Assembly: GCA_015178975.1 (NCBI GenBank)
Contig: WHVD01000001.1
Span: 2,232,001 to 2,296,000 of the forward strand
Source: Hysterangium stoloniferum
Taxonomy: Eukaryota; Basidiomycota; Agaricomycetes; Hysterangiales; Hysterangiaceae
Length of the DNA: 64,000 nucleotides
Reading direction: 5' to 3'
The notes beneath the pieces are model-generated. The model had not been told where the DNA came from, made no database searches, and saw only the letters and a program-made list of their open reading frames with translations. Below, one piece after another: positions 1 to 11,849 of the stretch. Positions within the stretch are counted from its first letter, which is position 1; each line of letters starts with the position of its first letter. A program made the translations under genes and the position numbers.

Positions 1-1020
1 TGGCCCTCTGTATCCGGTCTGCAGCTGCGACTCCTGCTTTGTTCATTGCTATACCCTTTTTGTCTGGAAAGTCCTTTAAGATTTACTGGTAGGCAAATAC
101 ATTATTTAAAGTTTAGTGAAATGCGTCAAACAATTTACACAAATAGATACAAAGGTTACAAACATATAGGTTTCGAATATACCATACAATGCGTGATGGG
201 ATGCTGACTCCTACCTACTGAATACCATGGAATGGGCTGAAGTGTCGAAATCTTCTCATGACACAATTGTTACCTACAGGCTACCAGCTCATCAAAGGGA
301 AGTGAATCTCACCACCGTAACTCCGGCCCGGATGAGTTCTACAGATTCCACCGTGTAATCGGGGAGCAGATCGGGCAGTCGATTTGCCACACACTAGATT
401 CGGTACTGATTCTCAGTGACGTCACGGTAGCGGATGAGGCACTCAATTATTCCTGAGCGCTCTTTACATCTTCCCAGTCGTTCATCTCATTCCATTGGGT
501 GGCCTTATTTCCCCATACAAATGCATATCCGACCAATTTCAGTGATTGCCGCTACAATGAAACTCACCGGACTGCTGAACTGATTGATATAAGATTAAAT
601 AATCAAAGGTTCGTACCAAAAGTGCCTCGAACAATGCTAACCAACAACAAACAAACCAAACACAGCTACGCGTCCCGGCAACTTAGCATTTGATCTCGAA
701 GCGGTGTTTCGGCAAAGCCTTCGTATGAGGGAAATACGGCCACCTCATTCCGAACGTCTGAGCTCATATAGAGTTGAACTGTTCTCAACAGATACTACTC
801 TAGATTGTGAGACTGTGATGTTTGTTGTTTCATGGTAAATCGAGACGGATCACATCTTCCGTTCTTACTATCATGTATACATATATTTTACGAATCATCT
901 TTATGTTTGAGTTCATTCTGGGTATTTTTTAACTCGCTATTCCCACTCGGGAGGTTTGAATGTATCCTCTGACTGCTTCGAAGAGTGGGTGGGAACGGAG
1001 TAAGACGAAACGGGTCCGTA
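1..1020. repeat. Duplicated non-coding segment (edge copy)
   Basis: No intact gene is visible. Parts recur elsewhere in the window: about 228-640 matches 44790-45185, 500-620 matches 48000-48090, 645-835 matches 48355-48575, and 828-985 matches 63476-63640. The minus-strand reading that is open at 44867-45106 is broken by stops here. The block is an edge fragment of the segmental duplication that fills the right side of the window. Confidence 0.6.
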
Positions 1021-1024
1021 ACTT

Positions 1025-1715
1025 AATCTTCGTGCTATGAGGAGGCAGGTTCAGAGCCCGGATTATGGAAAACTTGGAAAAGTACATTGTCTTGTGCGTT
1101 ACTGTAACTCAAGAACGCAGCAATGCTAGGGTCCCTGAACATGAATGTGATTAGACTACTTGGACTATTTAATCTGATTCTTACCACACGTCTTGACAGG
1201 AAATGAGGTAGCGTAGAAACTAAATCAAAAATGTGATATGTTACAAATAGTTTCTGAAATTCAAACCAGCCAAACCAGAACTCGTACGTCTTTGTGTGTC
1301 AAATCCCAAGTGGGTCGTCCGCCTCGTACATTTTGACCAACACCGGCTTGCCGTCACTTTCAGTCTTCGCTTCACAAAGTTTAACAGTCCACCGCACGGT
1401 GACCCGATGACATTCTGCCTTTTCATAATCATAATCATTGTGGTTCGCGACCGATAAGGTGTGGAACAGTTGCAAGCTCTTCGGTCGATCAAATACTGTC
1501 TCATTACGATAAGCTCACGGGCATGGTCTTTGAGATGACAGAACGTGCGTACGCATTCACTAATATCGTTTCTGCCTCCACCCGTGACGGACAACAACGG
1601 ATCAAGTACCATGACGTGGTAAGGGGGACTAGCCATTGATCGTCTTTCTGCAGATAGCAATAACGCTGCATCCACCTTCTTCCTCTTGATAGCATGTAGT
1701 CCCACATAATATTAA
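1025..1715 (-). pseudogene. Fragment of MLKL-like (4-helix N-terminal) gene, copy 1
   Basis: The minus strand holds decayed middle exons of the gene best seen at 40866-43386. The block shared by all copies (encoding NPSIAAFFGYSNAQDNVLFQ in the copy at 54801-55103) is recognisable at about 1060-1170. An exon around MYEGGRPTWDL follows at 1300-1400 in damaged form, and a stretch around MVLDPLLSVTGGGRNDIS lies at about 1540-1640. Frames change between blocks and there is no N-terminal domain. The copy is joined directly to deubiquitinase sequence at about 1720, as also happens at 57710. Confidence 0.55.
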
Positions 1716-2149
1716 ATCATAGATTGGAGTCGCATAGGCTGTGTCGTCTTTATTTACGCTCCCTGTGGACATTCCAAATTCTCCCTAGCCTAGACAATGT
1801 AATTCATCAACATCATCATAGAATCATTACACTATGTTGAATCTTTGGAACGAGTTCCGCATGCAAAATGTCATGGACTCTGAGGGTAACCATACATCTG
1901 TTGCGCGCCCCTGCTACTCAAAGGAACCCTCATCCTTCTAGACATTTATTACCAATCTTGACAGTTAGTTGCAGGTTAGAAAATAATATCCCATCGATCC
2001 TTCTCTGATACGAATCCTGCATGTTGCAGTGGTGCCTTATCGTGAGACGTTCATTATTATGTTCACAGCAAACATATATGTATTGCATGTATGCACGTAT
2101 GCGTGCAGTTACTCATTATATAACATACATCCCACATCCTCCATCATAG

Positions 2150-2830
2150 CTATCTACTCCACAGAGGGTTCAGGCCCACTATCACTTTCCGGCGCAACTG
2201 TCGACTGCACCGAAGGATTATTGCTGTCTGTAATGACAAAAGAAAGACGGGCGAACGACGGTGTCTAATATCATCAATGACACACCCGGAACTTCTACAT
2301 GTCCAATCAACCACAACAACCACCTTCCCGGTAGCAAATAATGCCGTCTGACAATGACAGGTAGGGAATGCTGCGAACGGGGCGGCATTGAAGATTGGGA
2401 GGGAGGGGGCGCTTGTACGGGAGAGGCCGGAGTTAATCCAGGCAATGCAAGGCGCGAGGAGCCGTTGGGTGCAGGTACAGGCCTGGGTGAGAAGGGATAG
2501 GGGATAGTATATGCAGAAGGCTGGAAGTGTGCATATTGGCTGGACGGTGGATGTCATGTCGCCACTGTTTCCCAGATTCCTGATTGCTGTCGGTCCTTGA
2601 GAGAAGACAGGCTCGAATCCATGGGGCGAGCATGACGTACCTGAGGATGACTCGATTCTTCAAGGGCCTCCCTCCTTGTCCATGACACGCGTTGAAGAGA
2701 GAATAACCACCGCTGACCATGTTTTGTAGGCACACACCCCACGTGCAGAAAATTCGTCGCATGTAGAACAAAGATATCACGGAAAGCCGCAACACGTGCA
2801 CGTCTGGAAACACATCCACGAGCTAGTCGG
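2150..2830 (-). pseudogene. USP (UBP14/USP5-like) block II, copy 1
   Basis: This is a decayed piece of a ubiquitin-specific protease that would cleave ubiquitin chains. Read on the minus strand, WVPTK appears near 2740. A degenerate Cys box reads RNLGNSGDM near 2575-2550, with Gly where the catalytic Cys should be. A proline-rich linker and a UBA-like stretch (ALFATGK then VVDW) follow at 2350-2290. Stops and frameshifts separate the parts. The assignment to the UBP14/USP5 family rests on the order Cys box then UBA-like region and on comparison with block I. The UBA reading is tentative. Confidence 0.55.
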
Positions 2831-2859
2831 TATCAGCCTATAGTACTGAGACGACACTA

Positions 2860-3490
2860 TGAAAGACTCACGTCTGCGATGGAACCCCTACCTCGCACCC
2901 CGGGCACGAATACTCAACCGCAGGTTACCCATCCTGTCCCCTACGCACACATGCAGCTTCCCCCGCGCATACAACACCTCTCTAAAGCCAGGATCGCAGA
3001 CCACGCTCAAATCGTCATGCTCTTCCACAAGCTAGCGCGCACACCCTTGCACTACATACAGTGACTCTTGTTCCACCTCAAAGGAGAGGATGATAGTGGG
3101 CTCCGGCTCCGAGACGTGTTTTTAACTTGCTGACGCAGGACTTTAAGAATATATATGCGAAGAACTCTTGCACGTCTTGCTGTTTCGTCATCGATATTTC
3201 CTCGTGGACTCTTCCGATGAGGGATTTGAACATGGTGGGTTTGGATGGGTTCTTGGAATACGGGCAGTGGCGTCGGGGATGAACGAGGGGATCACCGTCG
3301 ATGGAATTGGTTCCACGGCCTCGTCAGCACTTCGACGAGGGTAGGGACACCGGCGGTGTGAGACGGGAAATGGCTGCGAGGGTGCGATGACCAGCCTGAA
3401 CGGATTCGGTCCGCTATTTTGCGCATCTGAAAGTCAAAATAGGATATGGGGAGCTCTTCGGTGCAGGAACAGGCGCGGGTGAGAAAGGAA
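2860..3490 (-). pseudogene. USP (UBP14/USP5-like) block I, copy 1, truncated
   Basis: Minus-strand remnant of the USP catalytic domain. FDFQMRKIADRIRSGW lies near 3435-3390. KPTMFKSLIGRVHEE followed by SMTKQQDVQEFF lies near 3255-3160 and corresponds to the QQDAxEF motif of USP enzymes. The Cys box seen in other copies is missing, because at about 3490 the sequence switches to a retrotransposon LTR. Stops are present between motifs, so this is a pseudogene. Confidence 0.65.
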
Positions 3491-3599
3491 TGCTTGATAT
3501 TCGGAACTCTTTGGAACTCTGAATATCCGTAACTTCCATTATAAGTCTCACCTCTGAAATTAAGGACTTTGAGCATTTGCATAGAGGCGCAGCACATAA
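3491..3599 (-). repeat. Left part of an LTR (family C) split by the foldback element
   Basis: This segment is the inverse of the LTR at 36063-36854, matching about 36140-36255 (ATATTCAGAGTTC and GCTTCAGCTTATGTGCTGC motifs). The LTR resumes at 9549 and ends with TGTTAAGTGCC (minus strand) near 9655. Its far end is cut at about 3490 within deubiquitinase sequence. TAA at 3597-3599 is duplicated at 9549-9551. Confidence 0.75.
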
Positions 3600-4289
3600 C
3601 ACTGGAGGCACCCCAAGATTTTTGGAGTTGCAAAACCTTCAGAAAATCTTGCTATTTGGCCAAATTTGCTAAGCATTCTTTGAACTGGAAAAACTGTTCA
3701 AAAATCTTGGGATTTAGTAGGTTTTTCTGAGGACAAAAATTGTATCTGAAAACCCTAAAAATGTTGATCAGGACATTCTAGGGAAACATTGTTGGAAATA
3801 GCCTATTTTCTGTGGATTTTCTAAATAGGAAAATTCTTAAAAAACCCTGGGTTTTGTTAGGGTTTTTCCACCCAACAGAATTCTATCAAAACTGTAATAA
3901 TTTGCCTAGAGAAATCAATTGAAAACCACATATTTCTACTCAATTTTTCTGCTCAGGGAATTGGGTGAAAACTGTAGTTTTTTGCGAGGAAAATCTTGTG
4001 CCAAGACAAAGTTTTGTTAATGTTTTGTCAAGGGGAAAACCATAATGAAATTGACAATTTAATTATATGGGAAATCATTGAATAATTATAGATTTCAATA
4101 AGATTTTCCTTGGCCATAAACACTGTGGAAATTCAAAAAATGTGTTGGTGAAATCTTGAAGAAATTAACAATTTCACATGAGTTTCTTAAAGGTTTTTCA
4201 AGATGAGAAACCTTGAACTGATTTTTCCTGATTGAGCATGATTCACAATTGTTTGGAATGGTACAGTGGGATTCACAAATATTTAAGAG

Positions 4290-7200
4290 GATTGTTTTAG
4301 ATTCAGGTAGATTCTTTTAGATTCAGATAGATTCTTTTAGATTCAGATAGATTCTTTTAGATTCAGATAGATTCTTTTAGATTCAGGTAGATTCTTTAAG
4401 ATTCAGATAGATTCAGTGAGATTCACATAGATTCAGATAGATTATTTTAGATTCAGGTAGATTCTTGTAGATTCAGATAGATTCTTTTAGATTCACATAG
4501 ATTCAGATAGATTCTTTTAGATTCACATAGATTCACATAGATTCATTTAGATGCAGATAGATTCATTTAGATTCAGATAGATTCATTTAGATTCATTTAG
4601 ATTCAGATAGATTCAAATAGATTCAAATAGATTCAAATAGATTCAGATAGATTCTCTTAGATTCACATAGACTCTTTTAGATTCACATAGATTCTTTTAG
4701 ATTCAGATAGATTCTTTTAGATTCAGATAGATTCTTGTAGATTCAGATAGATTCATTTAGATTCAGATAGATTCTTTTAGATTCAGATAGATTCAGATAG
4801 ATTCAGATAGATTCAGATAGATTCAGATAGATTCAGATAGATTCAGATAGATTCAGATAGATTCAGATAGATTCAGATAGATTCAGGTAGATTCAGGTAG
4901 ATTCTTTAAGATTCAGATAGATTCAGTGAGATTCACATAGATTCAGATAGATTATTTTAGATTCAGGTAGATTCTTGTAGATTCAGATAGATTCTTTTAG
5001 ATTCACATAGATTCAGATAGATTCTTTTAGATTCACATAGATTCAGATAGATTCTTTTAGATTCAGATAGATTCTTTTAGATTCTTTTAGATTCACATAG
5101 ATTCAGATAGATTCTTTTAGATTCACATAGATTCTTTTAGATTCAGATAGATTCAGATAGATTCAGATAGATACAGATAGATTCAGATAGATTCTTTTAG
5201 ATTCAGATTGATTCTTTTAGATTCTTTTAGATTCACATAGATTCAGATAGATTCATTTAGATGCAGATAGATTCATTTAGATTCAGATAGATTCTTTTAG
5301 ATTCTTTTAGATTCTTTTAGATTCAGATAGATTCAAATAGATGCAAATAGATTCAGATAGATTCTCTTAGATTCACATAGATTCTTTTGGGTTTAGGGTT
5401 TAGGGTTCACATAGATTCTTTTAGATTCTTTTAGATTCTTTTAGATTCACATAGATTCAGATTGATTCTTTTAGATTCACATAGATTCACATAGACTCTT
5501 TTAGATTCACATAGATTCTTTTAGATTCACATAGATTCTTTTAGATTCATAAAGATTCTTTTAGATTCAAATAGATTCAAATAGATTCTTTTAGATTCAC
5601 ATAGATTCAGATTGATTCTTTTAGATTCACATAGATTCACATAGACTCTTTTAGATTCACATAGATTCTTTTAGATTCAGATAAATTCTTTTAGATTCAG
5701 ATAGATTCTTTTAGATTCAGATTGATTCTTGTAGATTCAGATAGATTCTTTTAGATTCAGATAGATTCAGATAGATTCAGACAGACTCTTTTAGATTCAC
5801 ATAGATTCAGATAGATTCTTTTAGATTCAGATAGATTCTTTGAGATTCTTTGAGATTCAGATAGATTCAGATAGATTCAGATAGATTCAGATAGATTCAG
5901 ATAGATTCAGATAGATTCTTTTAGATTCACATACATTCTTTTAGATTCAGGTAGATTCTTTTAGATTCACATTGATTCAGATAGATTCTTTTAGATTCAC
6001 ATAGATTCACATAGACTCTTTTAGATTCACATAGATTCTTTTAGATTCAGATAAATTCTTTTAGATTCAGATAGATTCTTTTAGATTCAGATTGATTCTT
6101 GTAGATTCAGATAGATTCTTGTAGATTCAGATAGATTCTTTTAGATTCAGATAGATTCAGATAGATTCAGACAGACTCTTTTAGATTCACATAGATTCAG
6201 ATAGATTCTTTTAGATTCAGATAGATTCTTTGAGATTCTTTGAGATTCAGATAGATTCAGATAGATTCAGATAGATTCAGATAGATTCAGATAGATTCAC
6301 ATACATTCTTTTAGATTCAGGTAGATTCTTTTAGATTCACATTGATTCAGATAGATTCTTTTAGATTCACATAGATTCACATAGACTCTTTTAGATTCAC
6401 ATAGATTCTTTTAGATTCAGATAAATTCTTTTAGATTCAGATAGATTCTTTTAGATTCAGATTGATTCTTGTAGATTCAGATAGATTCAGACAGACTCTT
6501 TTAGATTCACATAGATTCAGATAGATTCTTTTAGATTCAGATAGATTCTTTGAGATTCTTTGAGATTCAGATAGATTCAGATAGATTCAGATAGATTCAG
6601 ATAGATTCAGATAGATTCAGATAGATTCTTTTAGATTCACATACATTCTTTTAGATTCAGGTAGATTCTTTTAGATTCACATTGATTCAGATAGATTCTT
6701 TTAGATTCACATAGATTCACATAGATTCTTTTAGATTCAAATAGATTCTTTTAGATTCAGATAGATTCTCTTAAATTCACATAGACTCTTTTAGATTCAC
6801 ATAGATTCTTTTAGATTCACATAGATTCAGATAGATTCTTTTAGATTCAGATATATTCTTTTAGATTCAGGTAGATTCTTTTATATTCAGATAGATTCTT
6901 TGAGATTCAGATAGATTCAGATAGATTCAGATAGATTCAGATAGATTCAGATAGATTCAGATAGATTCAGATAGATTCACATAGATTCAGATAGATTCTT
7001 TTAGATTCTTTTATATTCACATAGATTCAGATAGATTCAGATAGATTCTTTTAGATTCAGATATAGACTCTTTTAGATTCTGATAGATTCAGATAGATTC
7101 TTTGAGATTCACATAGATTCAGATAGATTCTCTTAGATTCACATAGACTCTTTTAGATTCAGATAGATTCAGATAGATTCTTTGAGATTCAGATAGATTC

Positions 7201-7325
7201 TTTTAGATTCACATACATTCTTTTAGATTCCAATAGATTCAGATAGATTTAGATAGATTCAGATAGATTCACACAGATCCTTTTAGATTCACATAGATTC
7301 AGATATATAGATTCTCTTAGATTTT
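4290..7325 (+). repeat. 10-bp satellite, left half (ATTCNNNTAG)
   Basis: About 300 tandem decamers, mainly ATTCAGATAG, ATTCTTTTAG and ATTCACATAG, with occasional ATTCATTTAG and ATTCAAATAG. Higher-order blocks of several hundred bases are themselves repeated: the run around 5760-5900 recurs near 6140-6270 and 6480-6620. There is no coding content. The array forms the left half of the palindromic core of the foldback element. Confidence 0.95.
5389..5407 (+). repeat. TTTAGGG telomere-like short tract
   Basis: The tract GGGTTTAGGGTTTAGGGTT interrupts the decamer array. It holds two full TTTAGGG units and a partial one. A single related GGTTTAGGGTG sits at the palindrome centre (7331-7341). The match is short, so it may be a chance product of slippage rather than telomeric DNA. 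Confidence 0.6.
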
Positions 7326-7339
7326 TTTATGGTTTAGGG

Positions 7340-8860
7340 TGAATCTAAAAGAATCTATCTGAATCTAAAAGAATCTATCTGAATCTAAAAGAATCTACCT
7401 GAATCTAAAAGAATCTACCTGAATCTAAAAAAATGTATGTGAATCTAAAAAATCTATCTGAATCTAAAAGAATCTATCTGAATCTATCTGAATCTATCTG
7501 AATCTAAAAGAATCTATCTGAATCTATCTGAATCTAAAAGAATCTATCTGAATCTAAAAGAATCTAAAAGAATCTATCTAAACCTATGTGAATCTAAAAG
7601 AATCTATCTGAATCTATGTGAATCTAAAAGAATCTATGTGAATCTAAAAGAGTCTATATGAATCTAAGAGAATCTATCTGAATCTATCTGAATCTATGTG
7701 AATCTAAAAGAATCTAAAAGAATCTATCTGAATCTATGTGAATCTAAAAGAGTCTATGTGAATCTAAGAGAAACTATCTGAAACTATTTGAAACTATTTG
7801 AAACTATTTGAAACTATCTGAATCTATCTGAATCTATCTGAATCTAAAAGAATCTATCTGAATCTATGTGAATCTAAAAGAATCTAAAAGAATCTAAAAG
7901 AATCTATCTGAATCTATGTGAATCTATCTGAATCTATCTGAATCTATCTGAATCTATCTGAATCTATCTGAATCTATCTGAATCTATCTGAATCTATCTG
8001 AATCTAAAAGAATCTATCTGAATCTAAAAGAATCTACCTGAATCTATGTGAATCTATCTGAATCTAAAAGAATCTATGTGAATCTACAAGAATCTATGTG
8101 AATCTAAAACAGTCTATGTGAATCTAAGAGAATCTATCTGAATCTAAAAGAATCTATCTGAATCTAAAAGAATCTATCTGAATCTAAAAGAATCTATCTG
8201 AATCTATGTGAATATAAAAAAATCTAAAAGAATCTATCTGAATCTATGTAAATCTAAAAGAATCAATCTGAATCTATCTATGTGAATCCAAAAGAATCTA
8301 AAAGAATCTATCTGAATCTATGTGAATCTAAAAGAATCTATCGGAATCTATGTGAATCTAAAAGAGTCTATCTGAATCTATGTGAATCTATCTGAATCTA
8401 ACAGAATCTATCTGAATCTAAAAGAATCTATCTGAATCTATGTGAATCTAAAAGAATCTATCTGAATATAAAAGAATCTATCTGAATCTAAATGAATCTA
8501 TGTGAATCTAAAAGAATCTAAAAGAATCTATCTGAATCTATGTGAATCTAAAAGAATCAATCTGAATCTAAAAGAATCTATCTGAATCTATGTGAATCTA
8601 AAAGAATCTAAAAGAATCTATCTGAATCTATGTGAATCTAAAAGAGTCTATCTGAATCTATCTGAATCTATCTGAATCTAACAGAATCTATCTGAATCTA
8701 AAAGAATCTATCTGAATCTATGTGAATCTATGTGAATCTATGTGAATCTATGTGAATCTATGTGAATCTAAAAGAATCTATCTGAATCTCAAAGAATCTA
8801 TCTGAATCTATTTGAATCTATTTGAATCTAAAAGAATCTACCTGAATCTAAAACAATCCT
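7340..8860 (-). repeat. 10-bp satellite, right half (inverted)
   Basis: The same decamer family continues in reverse orientation (GAATCTATCT, GAATCTAAAA, GAATCTATGT). Orientation flips at about 7321-7340, where the spacer reads ATTTTTTTATGGTTTAGGGTG. The right half is roughly half as long as the left, so the palindrome is asymmetric in its core although the flanking arms match. Confidence 0.95.
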
Positions 8861-9548
8861 CTTAAATATTTGTGAATCCCACTATACCATTCCAAACAAT
8901 TGTGAATCATGCTCAATCAGGAAAAATCAGTTCAAGGTTTCTCATCTTGAAAAACCTTTAAGAAACTCATGTGAAATTGTTCATTTCTTCAAGATTTCAC
9001 CAACATATTTTTTGAATTTCCATAGTGTTTGTGGTCAAGGAAAATCTTATTGAAATCTATAATTATTCAATGATTTCCCATATAATTAAATTGTCAATTT
9101 TATTATGGTTTTCCCCTTGACAAAACATTAACAAAACTTTGTCTTGGCACAAGATTTTCCTGGCAAAAAATTACAGTTTTCACCCAATTCCCTGAGCATA
9201 AAAATTGAGTAGAAATATGTGGTTTTCAATTGATTTCTCTAGGCAAATTATTACATTTTTCATAGAATTCTGTTGGGTGGAAAAACCCTAACAAAACCCA
9301 GGGTTTTTTAAGAATTTTCCTATTTAGAAAATCCACAGAAAATAGGCTATTTCCAACAATGTTTCCTTAGAATTTCCTGATCACCATTTTTAGGGTTTTC
9401 AGATACAATTTTTCTCCTCAGAAAAACCTACTAAAACCCAAGATTTTCAAACAGTTTTTCCAGTTCAAAGAATGCTTAGCAAATTTGGCCAAATAGCAAG
9501 ATTTTCTGAAGGTTTTGCAAATCCAAAAATCTTGGGGTGCCTCCAGTG

Positions 9549-9655
9549 TAAGCTGAAGCCAACGTCCTGACCCTATCCGACAGTTCCCGACTTTCCGGTG
9601 ACTTTCCGGTGACTTTCCGATAGTTCTGGAATAAGTTCCCAACATGGCACTTAAC
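9549..9655 (-). repeat. Right part of LTR family C split by the foldback element
   Basis: The LTR sequence resumes exactly at the duplicated TAA. It runs to the minus-strand LTR terminus TGTTAAGTGCCATG and has a small internal duplication of TGACTTTCCGG at 9595-9620. It corresponds to 36063-36150 inverted. Confidence 0.75.
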
Positions 9656-10005
9656 ACTCCCAACCTATTGACTGACCTCCCCACCTATTGACTGACCTCC
9701 CCACCTATTGACTGACCTCCCACCTATTGACTGAACCTCATGACCTATTGACTGACCTCCCCACCTATTGACTGACCTTCTGACCTATTGACTGACCTCC
9801 TGACCTATCAACTGACCTCCCCACCTATCAACTGACCTCCCCACCTATCAACTGACCTCCCCACTTATCAACTGACCTCCCCACCTATCAACTGACCTCC
9901 TGACCTATTGACTGACCTCCCCACCTATTGACTGACCTCCCCACCTATTGGCTGACCTCCCAACCTATTGACTGACCTCCCAACCTATGAACCTATTGAC
10001 TACAT
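9656..10005. repeat. 20-bp minisatellite (CCTATTGACTGACCTCCCCA)
   Basis: About 16-17 tandem copies of a 20-bp unit. Point variants (CTATTGACTG or CTATCAACTG; CCCCA or CCTGA) are interspersed. It begins directly at the end of LTR family C and runs into LTR family A sequence. Related GGTTGATAGG motifs occur in LTR family A copies near 13180 and 13695, so the array probably expanded from LTR sequence. Confidence 0.9.
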
Positions 10006-10230
10006 CTGGACTCCCCAGGTTTTTCTGTCTGCCTGTCTGAAATTGGACACCACAATCTCTGAGGGCACAGCCTATAAGCTGAAGCCAAGTCCTACTGGAT
10101 TATCTGCAGGTTTCTCCAGAAACCCTGTGTGAGCCTGCATGTCCCTTAACAAGCCCTACTTAGATTTGTCACCAGTCACATGATGGAGGAACACAACTTT
10201 TAGTGGCAGTGTTGGGATAGCATAGCAGTG
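10006..10230 (-). repeat. LTR family A fragment (inverted)
   Basis: The minus strand matches the 5' portion of the solo LTR at 46895-47710 and the copy at 13019-13180. Shared motifs are GGAGAAACCTGCAGAT, TAGGACTTGGCTTCAGCTTA and the CCAGGTTTTTC region. Only about the first 200 bp of the LTR remain. Confidence 0.7.
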
Positions 10231-11290
10231 GTCCCAGTAATGGTTGGAGCAACTCTACTTGCCATTAAGTACCCAACATAGATATGCATAACTATATAGA
10301 AGTTCTAAGTTGGGAGACAAAGCCCCTTGTAGAATACAACTTATGACTAAGCTACTGTAAAGTACTATACTACCTAGCTGATTGTCCATTGAGTAAATAG
10401 AATATCCACCTGGCAATATAGTATAACCCAAACAAAGTGATTGTAAGACTGTCAGCATCCTCAATGGCTTGCAACATATCTCAATAAATCCTAACACTTT
10501 GCAGTAAGTGTGTGTTACCAAATCAAGTATTTTTATTTAATACAGTAGATAGTCTCACAATGCAATGCATAGGGTTGGGTCAGAACAACTTTGGTGCCTG
10601 CCTGATGAACTGTCTACTCATATGCAAAATATCATAATGGACTCATTCACTGGGCTTCCAATCATATGCATTATCATTATTTACTGTATTTCCTTTCATA
10701 GAGGCTATACAGTAGAAGTGAAAAAAAGCTGGACAATATCACTCTCATGAACTATTTGTTGAAATTTTGGCCATTTGGTAATAATCTCAACATGATGACA
10801 CTTGTGGGTCCTAATATATTTCACATTAAAACTACATAACACATACCCCTTGGGATAGGCCCAGAAGTATGTGCTATGAGGGAGTATGGGTTATCAGGGA
10901 GGTATTAAAACCCACTCAGCAACTTGGTTACTCCATAATTGTATGGGTTATGAGGGAGTTGACTGTAGTCCTGTGTAGTAGCTTAGTAATATCAATGCTT
11001 TTTGCTCATGTCCATGGTGTACTGACATATGTATACCCCCCCTTTGTGTCAACACTACTCTATGTGTATTGAAAATTCAGCACAAAAATGGACACACCAT
11101 TGCTATTATCATGCCAATAGTGACATCTGTTATGAGTGCATTGTAGGAGATTCATACAGTTGTGCAATGGAAGGTCAGTATGGGATCCATAGTCCTGGTA
11201 GCTAGACCTGAGTTACATGAGATGAGGAATCAGGGTATGTGGTTGTGGTAGGAAAGGGGGTAGGCATTTGAATTTGAGGGATTCTCTTGA
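10231..11290. other. AT-rich interval without recognisable gene
   Basis: Open readings of 61-88 codons occur here but have no recognisable motif and no consistent coding bias. CpG is almost absent. It is probably the eroded interior of a retroelement, given LTR sequence to the left and gag to the right. Confidence 0.5.
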
Positions 11291-11293
11291 GGG

Positions 11294-11815
11294 TCATAAG
11301 TTCATTTCAGCATCACCAGATTGATTGTAAGGTCTGAAATTAGTTTCCAGTTCTTCAACAAATGTGTCCCAATCATTGAGTATTTTGTTAGTGAATCCAG
11401 AAAATCCAGGTTCAAACCATTCCTGAGTAGTATCCTTGAGGTAAGAGAGTGTGAAGTTGACTTTTTGACTGTCAGTTTTGAATGCAGAGGGTTGATCACA
11501 GAAACTAAAATGACATTTAAGAAGGAAACTCTTCAACTTTTTCAGATCTTTACTGGAGAGTGGTCTGGGCTCTTTGACATTTGTACAAGACAGTTCTTTG
11601 GTTTTATTGAGACATTGGCAGATTTCAGATATTCCAAAAAATTTCCAAGAGACTTGAAGAGCAACATAGTTGGGTCTTCAGGGAGTGCAGGTTGTCCTGG
11701 AGGTTTGACCAGAGAATCAGGATTTTCCTCAACATCCTTGGAATATTCTGGTGCATCAGGAACTTCAATGATGGGAGCTGATGTAGACAGTTGACTAGGC
11801 TGAGCTGGAATGTCA
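11294..11815 (-). pseudogene. Ty3/Gypsy-type gag fragment
   Basis: The minus strand encodes FLLKCHFSFCDQPSAF, then a stretch around LKDTTQEWFEPG, then WDTFVEELETNFRPYN. This is the same capsid-type arrangement as the gag ORFs at 17225-17954 and 24663-25580. Stops and a frame change at about 11540 separate it from upstream gag sequence at 11550-11810. No zinc knuckle or pol follows. Confidence 0.75.
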
Positions 11816-11849
11816 GGCTGAGTGGTATAGAGTTATAAAGGGGATCAAA

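Larger units (their letters stand above)
3600..9548. mobile_element. 5.95-kb foldback/TIR element with satellite core
   Basis: The two ends are inverted repeats. The left end starts CACTGGAGGCACCCCAAGAT and the right end, read on the minus strand, starts identically. The arms stay nearly identical for about 660 bp (3600-4260 against 8890-9548). The element is flanked by TAA on both sides (3597-3599 and 9549-9551), a 3-bp target duplication in an LTR whose uninterrupted form exists at 36063-36854. No transposase is encoded; the interior is only short-period repeat. The CACTG terminus and 3-bp duplication fit a non-autonomous CACTA (CMC) type element. A TAA duplication would also suit PIF/Harbinger. 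Confidence 0.85.

Noticed and set aside
4290..8860. CRISPR-like array
   Set aside because: The repeats are contiguous decamers without spacers, in a eukaryotic context, and the array flips orientation in the middle.
10565..11072. Short plus-strand ORFs (61-67 codons) with hydrophobic stretches
   Set aside because: No family similarity that I recognise, AT-rich and CpG-depleted surroundings typical of eroded retroelement DNA, no splice-linked neighbours.
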